NCBI GenBank assembly: GCA_019916065.1
Contig: CM034238.1
Span: 3,498,199-3,562,198 of the forward strand
DNA length: 64,000 bases
From: Vitellaria paradoxa
Taxonomy: Eukaryota; Streptophyta; Magnoliopsida; Ericales; Sapotaceae
Direction of reading: 5' to 3'
Below the pieces are notes generated by a model that made no database searches, was not told the DNA's origin, and was given only the letters and a program-made list of their open reading frames with translations. Position numbers and translations under genes: made by a program. Below are positions 14,201 through 24,476 of the stretch, in pieces (the stretch's first letter is position 1; each line of letters opens with the position of its first letter).

Positions 14201-17200
14201 AGCATATCTCATCTATTCTTTGCAGATGATGCAATTATATTCTGTGGTGCAGATTTGATGCAGCTGGGGCATCTTCGCTACACATTGTTAGGATTTGAGG
14301 TGGTAACTGGACTTAAAGTTAACCTTCAAAAGACTGAAATAATGGCATTCGGTGCATTGGACAATCTGGGTGCTTTAGCAAGTTTATTGGGCTGCAAAAT
14401 TGGTTCTTTCCCTACCACTTACCTCGGATTGCTGCTGGGAGCTCATCACAAATCAAAACTGATTTGGGATCCAATTTCAGAGAAATGTAAGAGAAGGTTG
14501 GCAGGATGGAAGCTTAAGCAGCACTTGTCAACTGGGGCTAGGGTCACACTAATTAAGAGTGTTTTAGCGAGCCTACCAATATATTTCCTCTCTCTATTCA
14601 CAGCCCCAGCCTCGGTAATCAAGGAGTTGGAGAGATTGCAAAGGGACTTCCTTTGGGGAAGAAATGAGGAGGCGCACAAGCACTGTCTTGCGAGCTGGGA
14701 GATTGTTTGCAAACCAATAGAGGCTGGAGGTGTGGGATTTAGATCATTAAAACTGAGCAATGAAGCCTTATTAGGGAAATGGCTTTGGAGATATGCTCAA
14801 AAGGATAACAAACTTTGGAAGAGGTTGACTGCTGTTAAATATGGGGAAGAGTTTGAAGGGTGGACCTCTTCGATGGTATCAACTCCTTATGGTTATGATT
14901 TATGGAGAGGAATTAGAAGAAACTGGCTGGCATTTAGCTGCTGTATTTCATGGCAGGTTGGGAGAGGAGACAGAATACTCTTTTGGAAGCAAGACTGGTT
15001 AGGTGTAGGCTGTCTCTCTGAGTTGTTTCCTGGAATCTTTGCAATTGTAGCTAACAAAGAAGCTAGAATATCAGATTACTGCAACGGTGTTGGCTGTCAA
15101 GGCAGCTGGACAGTGCAGCTTCGAAGGAATGTAAATGACGGGGAGGTAGATAGCTTGCTGCTGTTAATGGAGTTATTATGTTCTATTAAGCTGACATTAT
15201 CTCCAGATGCCATGATCTGGCAGCCTACAACGAGCAAGGTCTTTTCAGTGAAGTCTTTTTATAACTCTCTACAAGGCTGCAATGCAGAATTCTTCCCATG
15301 GACAAAGATATGGAAAGCTGCAATACCCACTAAAGTCACTTTTTTTCACTTGGTGTGTAGTCAAAGGTAAGATTTTGACATTGGATAATTTACAGAAACG
15401 TGGTTATCGAATGGCTAATCGCTGCCAGTTGTGTCTAAAGCAAGAGGAATCGATAGCTCATCTACTACTTCACTGCTCTTGGTCGGTGGAGCTATGGGCT
15501 TTGTTGTTCAGTTGGTTTGGAGTTCATTTGTGCTTCCCGAAAGATCTAAGAAGTTTTCTATTGCTTTGGTGGGGTCAAACTTTGGCCAAAAGGAAAAAAC
15601 ACACTTGGAATTTGGCTCCATTTTGCCTCTTTTGGATAATTTGGAAAGAGCGCAACAGGAGGATTTTTGAAGATTGATAAAAAGACTATCTCAAGGATTA
15701 AGAGCCTCTTCCTCAGTTGTTTGTATGATTGGGTTAGAGAAGGAAAGGATCTTGACTTATGCTCTCTTCTGAATTTTCTTGATGAATTGTGCTAATCTTT
15801 GGCTTGGGTAGTATTGTATATTTATTATACTCTTAGCATCTCCTGATGCTAATTTATATTTTTCCGAAATAATAAAAGCTTACTTATCTTTTTCAAAAAA
15901 AAAAAAATTACAGGATATAACTAATTCCTCATGTTACATGACTTGTTCCATGGCAGGTGAAGTCATCGGTCATTGGTTTTGTTTACCTCCCTAAATCCTA
16001 CCACCTCAACATGGCTAGCTGTTGCAATGTCCACCTCTATTTCTTTTATATCACATTATAGGATGAAAATAGTGGTTTGTGTTATAAACCAGAAATCAAA
16101 ACTCGTATTTGACAGACTTTGATATATTCATGCCACATTTGATTAAGAAAACACTCAAAAGATCTTCCAGGTAATTAAAAAAATTCTTTACTCATTTCCA
16201 CACATAAAAATTGCTGATGGAAATTTAAAAATGTTCTTTCCTTGCCTCCACATATAAAAATTACTGATGGGAATGAGTTTGAAGAAAGAAGTATGTGAGA
16301 TATTGAATTTGCATGGGTTGAAAGAGCAATGGAAAAAAATTGGATGTACAATTATGTTGGATGGATGACAGATAGAAAAAGATCAATATGTAATTTTTTT
16401 GTCAAAAGTCCCATGGGAACCATAAGTAGATACATTTGAGATTTCTAAAATTTGTGAAAATTTTTGAAATGTTAGCTCTACCATTTAAGCTACATTCTCT
16501 TATATTTCTTAAAGTTAAATAAAAATTATTAGCCTATTCCTCCTTTTTGGTATGATCTTGCAATCCTCGTACTGATCCGGAAGACTCCATTGATCCCTAG
16601 CAGGATCCCAATTTTAACAACCTTGATGTAAACTATCTTGCATGTCTAAATTAAAAGAACTAATATTCAAAAAATAACATACAATCACCAAAACAATGGT
16701 CTAAAATCAGTAAGGCGTTGCACTTAGCCAACAAGCAGTGAAAAACATTTTTTTTTATAAATAAAATTTACTGAAATGCATCAAAGGGATGCCACTCAAG
16801 TACAAAATGACTACTCCAAAAACTCACAATTAGACTTCCTCGGGCAAAACAAAGCAAGGCATGATCACTTCACATGCCTCCAAGTGAGAGGCACTAGAGC
16901 TGTTGCCTCTTTTAAGTTAGGAAATATCTTGATCTTGTTTTTTTTTTTTGGGGGGGGGGGGGGGGAATGCAAGGCCCAGCCATTATTTTGAATAAAAATA
17001 GGTAATAATATAACAGTGGAAAAATCTTTGACACCAAAAAGAGATCTTGGGCCCCAAAGTCTAAAATCTCGTTATGATTAGCAAAATGTAGTTAATACTA
17101 TCTCTTTGCATGATATTGATGGCAATAATGAGTGATTATTTGGAGAGATGGGTGTTAGCATCTCTAATGCAAAAAGTGATTTGGTTTTTTATGATGAAAG

Positions 17201-18804
17201 CTTGAGATGGGGTGATGTACCACGTGCTTTCAGGGATGGATATGATGAGAGCACAGAGGACAAAATGATGGATGCGGATAAAGATTAGAGCATCTTCGAA
17301 CTTTTTCCTATTAGTTTAAGTAGATATGATTAATTTTTTGCTTTAAACTTACATCTTTTGAAAATAATAGTTACTATTACATTATGAATGAAATAAATTT
17401 TTATTCATTGCTATGTTTACCCAATTAGAAAAATACCATGGGTTTAAAAAAATAAATAAATAAATAAATAAATAAAGAAGGATTCATATAGAAGTTTATA
17501 CTCAGTGATTTTCGGAATGGTTGGAGCCCGCTTTCTTCTCTATTCTGTAATTTCTCACAAAGTAGCTCAAATGAGCACCTTGCGCTAAAGGGTCTTGCTA
17601 TCTTAGGGCACCTAGCACTTTTAACAACACTGCTTTGAAGAAGCTACCATTATCTCCTACTCAAAGCAATTAAAAAAAAAACATGGATTACTCAAAAATG
17701 ACAAAACACAATGTTCAGCCCAAATAACCCTCAAAACCAAATTCAAGAAGTTGACTGATAAATGCCACAGAACGAAATTAGTATCCATAAATGTTGAAGT
17801 CCAGATTTCAAACATCCAAGCACAGAGTTACAACTTCAACAATACAAAGAATGCAAATTGTGAATGTTCAACCAACCTGCTGACTGTTAGGATCAATGTC
17901 AAACACTTTGGTGGGACTGCTTTCAACCCAGCTTGTTTTCTCCTCAAGTGTTAAAGTCTCCATCATATCTTCATTGATATGAATCTCTGGCTCATACATG
18001 AAAGTAACAGTTGCTGCAGGAGACCATTTTGCATGGTCTTTGCCAATGCCTTTTCTGGCTATGGCTCTCAGCCTCAATTCTTGTCCACGGCGTAATTTCA
18101 CAATTATAATTCCCCTAAATACACAATACATGAATGCTTTCAAATTTCACAATTCTAATTATGTCCGCAATTGCGTGAACGGATGCAGACTTAAAAGGAA
18201 AACTAACATACATGAAAATCACAAAGGAAATTAACAATTTCATGCTTGTTATCTACTAATCTTATTTATATATATTTTTTACAACTCTTGAATATCATGA
18301 GAAAGAATGAATGTAAAAACAAAAATTAAAATACAGACATAATGTACAGCGAGACCTCTGTTCGGGATTGTCATAACCAGAGCTGGAATCGGAGTAGTCA
18401 ACGGGGACAACAGTGTGGTCGGAGCTGATGAGATCCTTGCTGGTCACATCTAGGGTTTGGTCGCTGATGCATTTGGCCCGCAAATGGAACTCAACGGAGC
18501 AAAACTCACACTGACCGTCGCCGTCACAGGCATCGCAGTCCCTGGAGAAGCGCATGCTCATTGCCCGCTCGCTAGTGAGAGGGATAAGCCCGAGGCGGTG
18601 GGCAATGAACTCGTCGTTGAGAACGGACGAGTTAACCTCGATCTCCACAAGGTCAATGGCGATGGTCGGGACCTCGGAGATCATTACTCGTCGAAGGGCG
18701 TTGGCCATGCTGGCGTCGGTGTCCCGGAGCTCGAATTTGCAGTAGTCATCTTTAAGCTCTCGGATCTTTACCTTCGGAAATCGCTGGTATGAAACGCCCT
18801 CCAT
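8246..18804 (-). CDS. RPB3: RPB3: DNA-directed RNA polymerase II (IV/V) subunit 3, three exons
   Basis: The alpha-like subunit that pairs with RPB11 to nucleate RNA polymerase II assembly; in plants the family is shared with Pol IV and Pol V. Minus-strand exons: 18356-18804 (ATG at 18804), 17877-18114 and 8246-8518 (stop at 8246). Lengths 449, 238 and 273 total 960 nt, or 319 residues, the size I know for Arabidopsis NRPB3. All junctions are GT/AG and in phase. Exon 1 holds the N-terminal alpha-motif region, including [20 protein letters not shown] near residue 35, and a zinc-binding loop [13 protein letters not shown] at about residues 90-102. Exon 2 carries [18 protein letters not shown] and [11 protein letters not shown]. 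Exon 3 ends in [14 protein letters not shown]. Intron 1 is 241 bp; intron 2 is 9,358 bp because of an inserted LINE on the opposite strand. No coding lesion is seen. The divergent upstream side is packed with repeats. Confidence 0.96.
9952..11526 (+). pseudogene. LINE ORF1 (RNA-binding / DUF4283-like), broken
   Basis: Encodes the LINE's nucleic-acid-binding protein in its intact form. The first block (about 9952-10577) reads [16 protein letters not shown] and later [14 protein letters not shown]. It breaks at an A-run at 10579-10585, where one A appears missing, and resumes in another frame as [20 protein letters not shown]. Next come [20 protein letters not shown] and later [14 protein letters not shown], the typical DUF4283 pattern of plant LINE ORF1 proteins. 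A TAG at 10890-10892 interrupts this frame. A second shift occurs near the G-run at about 11190-11197, after which a lysine-rich tail ([12 protein letters not shown]) runs to 11526. No zinc knuckle was seen. Sequence from 11527 to 12160 is degraded linker. Confidence 0.8.
12161..15677 (+). pseudogene. LINE ORF2 (endonuclease - reverse transcriptase), two stops and one frameshift
   Basis: The N-terminal endonuclease/exonuclease/phosphatase domain starts [15 protein letters not shown], with [33 protein letters not shown] and the catalytic SDHFP. Reverse transcriptase follows with [58 protein letters not shown] and the catalytic FADD at 14219-14230. The C-terminus has [19 protein letters not shown], a zf-RVT-like cysteine/histidine motif, and [17 protein letters not shown] at 12452-12454 and TGA at 13532-13534 interrupt one otherwise continuous frame. 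A T-run at 15340-15346 has one extra T, and the frame then continues to the stop at 15675-15677. The start is the ATG at 12161, which begins the conserved endonuclease motif. Confidence 0.92.
15834..15851 (+). other. Perfect 7-bp hairpin in the LINE 3' UTR
   Basis: TAGCATC, loop TCCT, GATGCTA. It lies 20 nt before the AATAAA and 43 nt before the poly(A) tail. In some LINE families a 3' stem-loop is recognised by the element's own reverse transcriptase; that role here is inference from position only. Confidence 0.6.
15871..15876 (+). terminator. LINE polyadenylation signal AATAAA
   Basis: AATAAA 18 nt upstream of the 13-A tail of the LINE, in the sense orientation of the element. Confidence 0.75.
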
Positions 18805-18947
18805 CTTCTTCTCTCCTCTCGCTGTGATTGCGAATATTTCACTCTCTGGAGTACAGAGCTTCTAATTTCTAAACCCTTCTGTGTCTCGTCGAGAGGAGAG
18901 AGCTGATCGAAAGAAACAGTTGTTGGGTTTGATGTTCGTATTATTTA
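18805..18947 (-). promoter_or_regulatory. RPB3 5' UTR and proximal promoter
   Basis: Only about 140 bp separate the RPB3 start codon from the repeat-filled insertion upstream. On the minus strand the sequence just before ATG is CT-rich (TCTCCTCTCGCTGTG nearby is GA/CT-biased), typical of plant 5' leaders. No convincing TATA box was fixed. The original promoter may continue beyond the insertion, after 21373. Confidence 0.4.
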
Positions 18948-21373
18948 GGGGTTTTGGGAGGCCGGCCTACCGAAGATTTAAGTCATACCTAAAAAGTTTG
19001 TTTGTGAATAAGTCACATTTATAATAAAAAAATAAAAAAATGACATCACGTGTTTTCAATATATTTTAAAACTATTAGTTTTATCTGAATGTTAGTAACT
19101 TTCGCGACCTTCCATCTTCGTCACAAACAGATTCAAAATCGATTTTTGAAACATAATCAAAATAGATTTAAATATATATTCAGTACTATTTTTACAAGAG
19201 CATATATTTATATGAACCAGTACCATTATAAACAGTACCGATACTGTTTTTATCGATACTGTTTTCATATTGCCATAAAAAAATCAATCGCTACATAACA
19301 CAAACCAACCATTAATGGTGTTGTTTGCATACTAAGAATTCATGTGGTACTCTTATCCATGTGGTACTGTCAGCCATACGTTGGATATGTGACTTCTTTT
19401 TGTGTTTTAATGGTACTGTTTGCATACTAGACACATTCGGTACTATTTTTGCAATAGCATGCATCTTATACAAAACAGTACCGCACGCATGTGGTACTCT
19501 CGGCCATGCGGTACTGTCAGGCATATATTGGATATGTGACTTCTTTTTGTGTTTCATGGTACTATTTGCATACTAGACACATTCGGTACTGTTTTTGTAA
19601 GAGCATGCATCTTATACAAAATAGTACTGCATGTATGTGGTATTCTCAGGCCATGTGGTACTGTCAGCCATATATTATATATGTGACTTCTTTTTGTGTT
19701 TCATGGTACTATTTGTATACTAGACGCATTCGATACTGTTTTGCAAGAGCATACATCTTATACAAAACAATACCGCATGCATATAATACTCTTGGCTATG
19801 TGGTACTGTCAGCCATACGTTAGATATGTGACTTATTTTTGTGTTTTACTGGTACTGTTTGCATGCTAGACACATTCGGTCCTATTTTTGCAAAAGCAAG
19901 CATCTTATACAAAATAATACCGCACGCATGTGATACTCTCAGCCATGTGGTACTGTCAGTCATACGTTGGATATGTGACTTCTTTTTGTGTTTTAATGGT
20001 ACTGTTTGCATACTAGACACATTCAGTATTGTTTTTGCAAGAGCATGCATCTTATACAAAACAGTACTGCACGCATGTGGTATTCTCAGCCATGTAGTAC
20101 TGTCAGCCATATATTGGATATGTGACTTCTTTTTGTGTTTCATGGTACTATTTGTATACTAGACGCATTCGATACTGTTTTGCAAGAGTATACATCTTAT
20201 ACAAAACAATAGCGCATGCATATGGTACTCTCAGCTATGTGGTATACGTTAGATATGTGACTTCTTTTTGTGTTTTACTGGTACTGTTTGCATACTAGAC
20301 ACATTCGGTCCTGTTTTTGCAAAAGCAAGCATCTTATACAAAATAATACCGCACACATGTGATACTCTCAGCCATGTGGTACTGTCAGTCATACGTTGGA
20401 TATGTGACTTCTTTTTGTGTTTTAATGATACTGTTTGCATACTAGACACATTCAGTATTGTTTTTGCAAGAGCATGCATCTTATACAAAACAGTACCGCA
20501 CGTATGTGGTACTCTCGGCCATGTGGTACTGTCAGCCATACGTTGGATATGTGATTTCTTTTTGTGTTTTATGGTGCTGTTTGCATACTAGACACATTCG
20601 ATATTGTTTTTGCAAGAGCATGCATCTTATACAAAACAGTACCGCATGCATGTGGTACTCTCATCCACGTGGTACTCTCATCCATACGTTGGATATGTGA
20701 TTTCTTTTTGTGTTTCATGGTACTGTTTACATACTAGACACATTCGGTACTTGTTTTTGCAAGAGCATGCATCTTATACAAAACAGTATCGCACGTATGT
20801 GGTACTCTCGGCCATGCGTTGGATATGTGATTTCTTTTTGTGTTTTATGGTGCTATTTGCATACTAGACACATTCGATACTATTTTTGCAATAACATGTA
20901 TCTTATACAAAACAGTACTGCATGCATGTGATACTGTATTTATATGAGCATGCATTTTATTCAGTACTGTTTTTACAAGATCATACATTTATACGAAACA
21001 GTACGAGTACACAGATTTGTATATATTCATTCTTCGACCGACGTTAATATCAGTTAGTGCTCGTTTAAATTAATGATATACCATATATCTTCATGCGATT
21101 TATAAGGAAGGAAAACAAAAACGGAAGAAACGTGATTTTCGGTTAGTGATATTTCTGGTAACTCTCGTCTAACTTAATTAAATAAATAAAAGGTATTCTT
21201 AGTATATTAGAAATTATATTTAAAACAAACTCGTGGGACCCACTTAAAAGTGTGACTTAAATACAAAACTTTATACATTAATGTAACTTAAAAGCAATAC
21301 TTTTTTTTTGGTGTAACTAATAGCCTTAAAAGATTACAAAGTATGACTTAAACACAAATTTTCGTATTATTTA
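18935..21373. mobile_element. Candidate insertion carrying a ~147-bp tandem array, flanked by a 13-bp direct repeat
   Basis: TTCGTATTATTTA occurs at 18935-18947 and again at 21361-21373. Just inside, TTTAAGTCATAC (about 18977-18988) is mirrored by GTATGACTTAAA (about 21341-21352). Together these suggest one mobile unit inserted directly upstream of RPB3. The inverted motif is not at the extreme left end, so either the left boundary is off or the direct repeat predates the insertion. No transposase is encoded. The central tandem array is listed separately. Confidence 0.4.
19320..20940. repeat. Tandem array of about eleven ~147-bp units
   Basis: The marker GATATGTGA recurs near 19384, 19531, 19678, 19823, 19970, 20117, 20252, 20400, 20547, 20692 and 20822, so most spacings are 145-148 bp, with shorter steps of about 135 and 130. 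Each unit contains GGTACTGTTTTTGC and further on ACAAAACAGTACCGC, an internal inverted repeat around GCATGCATC. The many open frames on both strands are a by-product of the repeat, not genes. Partial units extend to about 19160 and 21010. Confidence 0.92.
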
Positions 21374-21830
21374 TGCCACACCATTAAGCCATCAAAACAA
21401 AGGCCCAATTTGGCACAGACGGGTTTTTTTTTTTTTATTTCATTCCCTCTTTGGTTAGGAATTAGGATTCTTAGGAAAACAATATTGAATTATTATTATT
21501 TAGATTGAGGATTTAATGAGGAAAAAGAAAATACAATGAGAAATAGGAAAAAGCAAAGAGCAAAAAATCCTAAATTTTGTTTTAACATAGAGTAATTATA
21601 ATTTTGTAATAGATTTAAAATATATATAAATTAAAATTTTGTTATTCTACGGGGTTCGCCATTTGTGACAATCACCTTTACTACTATTACAACCACCCTT
21701 CGCCATCATTGTCATTGACAACATACGGTATAAATTATAATTAGAGTGCAAAACAACATTAAACCTTGTATTAAAAGTTTATCATAATGATAAACATTTA
21801 AGATGACTGTTTTATAAATAAATTAAATAA

Positions 21831-23432
21831 GGGTAAAGTACGAAAATCACTCCTATTACTTTCAGTTTCACTTTAGTCCAAAGGGTTTTAATTATGACAG
21901 TCAAATCTCTACGTTTTCAATCAATCAAATCCCTACGTTTTCAATCAGGTAACAATCAAGTCCTGTCATTACACATTACAAACCACCGTTAAGCGCGAGA
22001 GTAAAACTGTCATTTCGTAAGATGGCCGTTAAGGTAAGGTTAAAATCGTTATTTTGCAAGATGGTCCACGTGACAAAGTGATGACATGACACACTCGAAT
22101 GAGGTGAAGACTGTTTGCCATGTATCAGATACTCACTTGTCCACATACGCTGGTGTTGGTTTTTATCATAGAGTAGCTTTACTTAAAAAATAAAAAAATA
22201 AAGCATTACAAAATTATGCTACCCCTATAAATCAAACCAATAACTTTAATGATTGGGAGCTAATAATGAAACCAACTTACTAAGGATTTGGTTTGTATAA
22301 GACTTTTAGATAATATTTATACATATTCAAAAGGTGAAGTAGATTCTCCCACATCTTTCTATATAAATATTTATAAAAATATATAAAAATATTATACATT
22401 TTAATATATATTATATAAATATATAAATATTTATTCATAAATATATATAAATATATTCTATGTAAATATATACAAAGATTATAATAAAAGAAATCTACTT
22501 CAACTTTTTAATATATATAAATTTTATCTAGAAACCTTACATAAACCAAACCCTTTGTGAGTTGGTTTCATTCCTATTTCCTTATCATTAAGATTTTTGG
22601 TTCGATTATTGAGAGTAGTATAATTTGTAATATTTTTTTTATTTTATTTTTTAAGTGAAGCTACTCCATGACAGTAACTCACATCAACCAACACTAGCAC
22701 ACGTGAAAAATATAGGCAAGTAAGCGTTTGACACATGGCAAATAAATAGTCTCTGCCTCATCTGAGGGTACCTACGTCATCACTCTATTAAGTATACAAT
22801 TAGCAATCTGACATGTGGTGGACATGCATGTCATTACTCTGTCATGTGGACAATTAACAATTTGACATATGGCGGACATGCATGTTATTACTCTATTACG
22901 TAGACAATTAGTAATCTGACATATGACGAACATGCACGTCATTACTTTACAATGTGGACAATCAGCAATCTGACACATATTGGACATACACGTTATTACT
23001 CTGTCACGTGGACAATTAGCAATCTGACACATGCGCGGACATGCACGTCATTATTTTGTCACATGGACAATTACCAATCTGACATATGGAGGACAGTTTC
23101 CACGTCATCACTCTGTCATGTAGATCATCTTACGAACTGATGGTTTACCCTCACCTTAACGGTGGTTGGGTGCCACGTCATTACTCAGTCACGTAGACAA
23201 TTAATAATTTGACACATGATGGACAATTTTCATGTTATTATTTTACCACATGAACTATCTTACGAAATGATGGTTTTACTCACGCCTTAATAGTGGTTTG
23301 TAACAAGTAACAGACAGAATGATCTGATTGTTGCTTGACAAAAAATGTAGGAATTTGACTATTGTAATTGAAACCATTGGGATTAAAGTCAGACCGAGGG
23401 TAAAGTGTATGGATGATTTTTGTACTTTACCC
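21831..23432. mobile_element. 1.6-kb foldback element with long inverted arms
   Basis: The left end GGGTAAAGTACGAAAATCA is mirrored by the right end, which reverse-complements to GGGTAAAGTACAAAAATCA. Inverted similarity continues through most of the element. For example, TACAAACCACCGTTAAG (left) pairs with the reverse complement of CTTAATAGTGGTTTGTA (right), and ACTAAGGATTTGGTTTGT (left, about 22280) pairs with the inverse of ACATAAACCAAACCCTTTG (right, about 22540). The arms meet at an AT-rich centre near 22380-22480. Flanks ATTAAATAA and ATTAAAACT are a weak 9-bp duplication candidate, which would fit a MULE. No transposase is encoded. Confidence 0.75.
22765..23110. repeat. Minisatellite of ~54-60-bp units inside the right arm of the foldback element
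   Basis: Units read CATGTCATTACTCTGTCA-TGTGGACAATTAGCAATCTGACA-CATGGTGGA with point differences. About six occur in tandem, with a further diverged unit at about 23175-23240. The left arm lacks the expansion, so it arose after the palindrome formed. Confidence 0.85.
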
Positions 23433-23440
23433 ATTAAAAC

Positions 23441-23580
23441 TTCATTTGGTTTGCTATAAAACTCTGAAAATTTCTGAAAACTTCTAAGAGTTATTCACTT
23501 TTTACCTCACTGCACGAATTACGAACTCACAACTTATTTCATCTTATCTAGTTTTTTTATCACTTCAAACACACCCTAAA
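23441..23580. mobile_element. Eroded Tourist-like MITE copy, inverted orientation
   Basis: Reverse-complemented, it begins TAGGGTGTGTTTGAAGTG and ends GCAAACCAAATGAAG, with TGAGTTCGTAATTCG and GTAAAAAGTGAATAA inside. These match the family of the copies at 45317 and 51357. It abuts the foldback element. No clear duplication remains. Confidence 0.5.
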
Positions 23581-24476
23581 TAAATTTGTACAATTTGAAC
23601 TTATGTATCCAAGGGGCCATTTGGAACTATAAGGAAGTTTAAAAAATTTTAAAAAAATTAAGAAATGCCAATTTTTTTAAATTGTAAAAAATTCAAACGT
23701 TTTCATAAATTCTCTTAAAATTCATTGGTAATTTTTTTAAAAGTTAAACTAATATTTGTATCAAAAAATTTCACATAACTCTAAAAATTTTTAAGATTAT
23801 CCACTAAAAGTTTGTCACGTGTTATTTTATATAATTTTTAATAACTTTATATCAAATAAAAAATAAACATCTAACTATTATTTCAAAATAACTATTTATA
23901 CTTTAAATTTTAAAAAATTTTACTTTCGACAAAATTTAAAATTTTTTTACAATACAAACGACCTCTAAATCCACAAGCATCGCCACCCACAATACCATCC
24001 CCCTTCACCACGTGTCATTGCCACGCCACAATTATTTACACCACCAACGTTATCCTCCACCACTGTCCGTTATCATTCGATAAAATATTTCACTTATCTT
24101 TCACCGCAATTCTTATATTTATTTTTTTAGTTTTATTTCAAATTGTTTTTAGATCTTTTTAAAATTTATTTCATTTTATTAATGATAATAAAATAAACGT
24201 TGATAATTTCGTTATAGAATTGTTTAACTTATCAATCAAATAAAAAAAAAACTATAAACGAATATTTTAAACCATTCTCATAAATATTAATTTGTGGGAC
24301 GCAAGAGAAAATTTTTATATATTTTTGTTTTTGTTTTCCAAATTATCCCACCCAAAAAAAAAAAAAAAAAAAGGCGCAAGCGGATACTTAAAATCTCCAT
24401 TCGTCACCACACTACTGGAATCGTTCTAAAACTTCAACGCCTAGAACAATTTTGAAGCTTTCCTTCCCAAGCGACA

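Larger units (their letters stand above)
9850..15907 (+). mobile_element. L1-type LINE, nearly full length, inserted antisense in RPB3 intron 2
   Basis: About 6 kb with plant L1 layout: ORF1 with a DUF4283-like region, then ORF2 with endonuclease, reverse transcriptase and zf-RVT-like C-terminus, a short 3' UTR, AATAAA at 15871-15876 and a 13-A tail at 15895-15907. Coding damage is light: ORF1 has an A-run deletion, one TAG and a G-run frameshift; ORF2 has two stops and one T-run insertion. That suggests recent insertion, but the element is dead as read. The 5' end is not fixed; ORF1-like sequence is clear from about 9,950. I found no certain target-site duplication: TTACAGGAT follows the tail and recurs at 8568-8576, but that would place the 5' end unexpectedly far upstream. 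Confidence 0.93.
8519..17876 (-). other. RPB3 intron 2, 9.36 kb, LINE-expanded
   Basis: On the minus strand the intron starts GTTGGT directly after CAG at 17877 and ends TTTCTCCCAG before exon 3. Without the LINE it would be roughly 3.3 kb. The parts outside the LINE (8519 to about 9850 and 15908-17876) show no convincing exon; the apparent frame running out of exon 3 toward 8734 is intron read-through. A T12-G16 homopolymer junction lies at 16938-16965. Confidence 0.85.

Noticed and set aside
19312..20931. Many overlapping open frames of 70-110 codons on both strands with CILDTF / KHKKKSHIQ motifs
   Set aside because: They are frame shadows of the ~147-bp tandem array; the same peptide recurs because the unit lacks stops in several frames.
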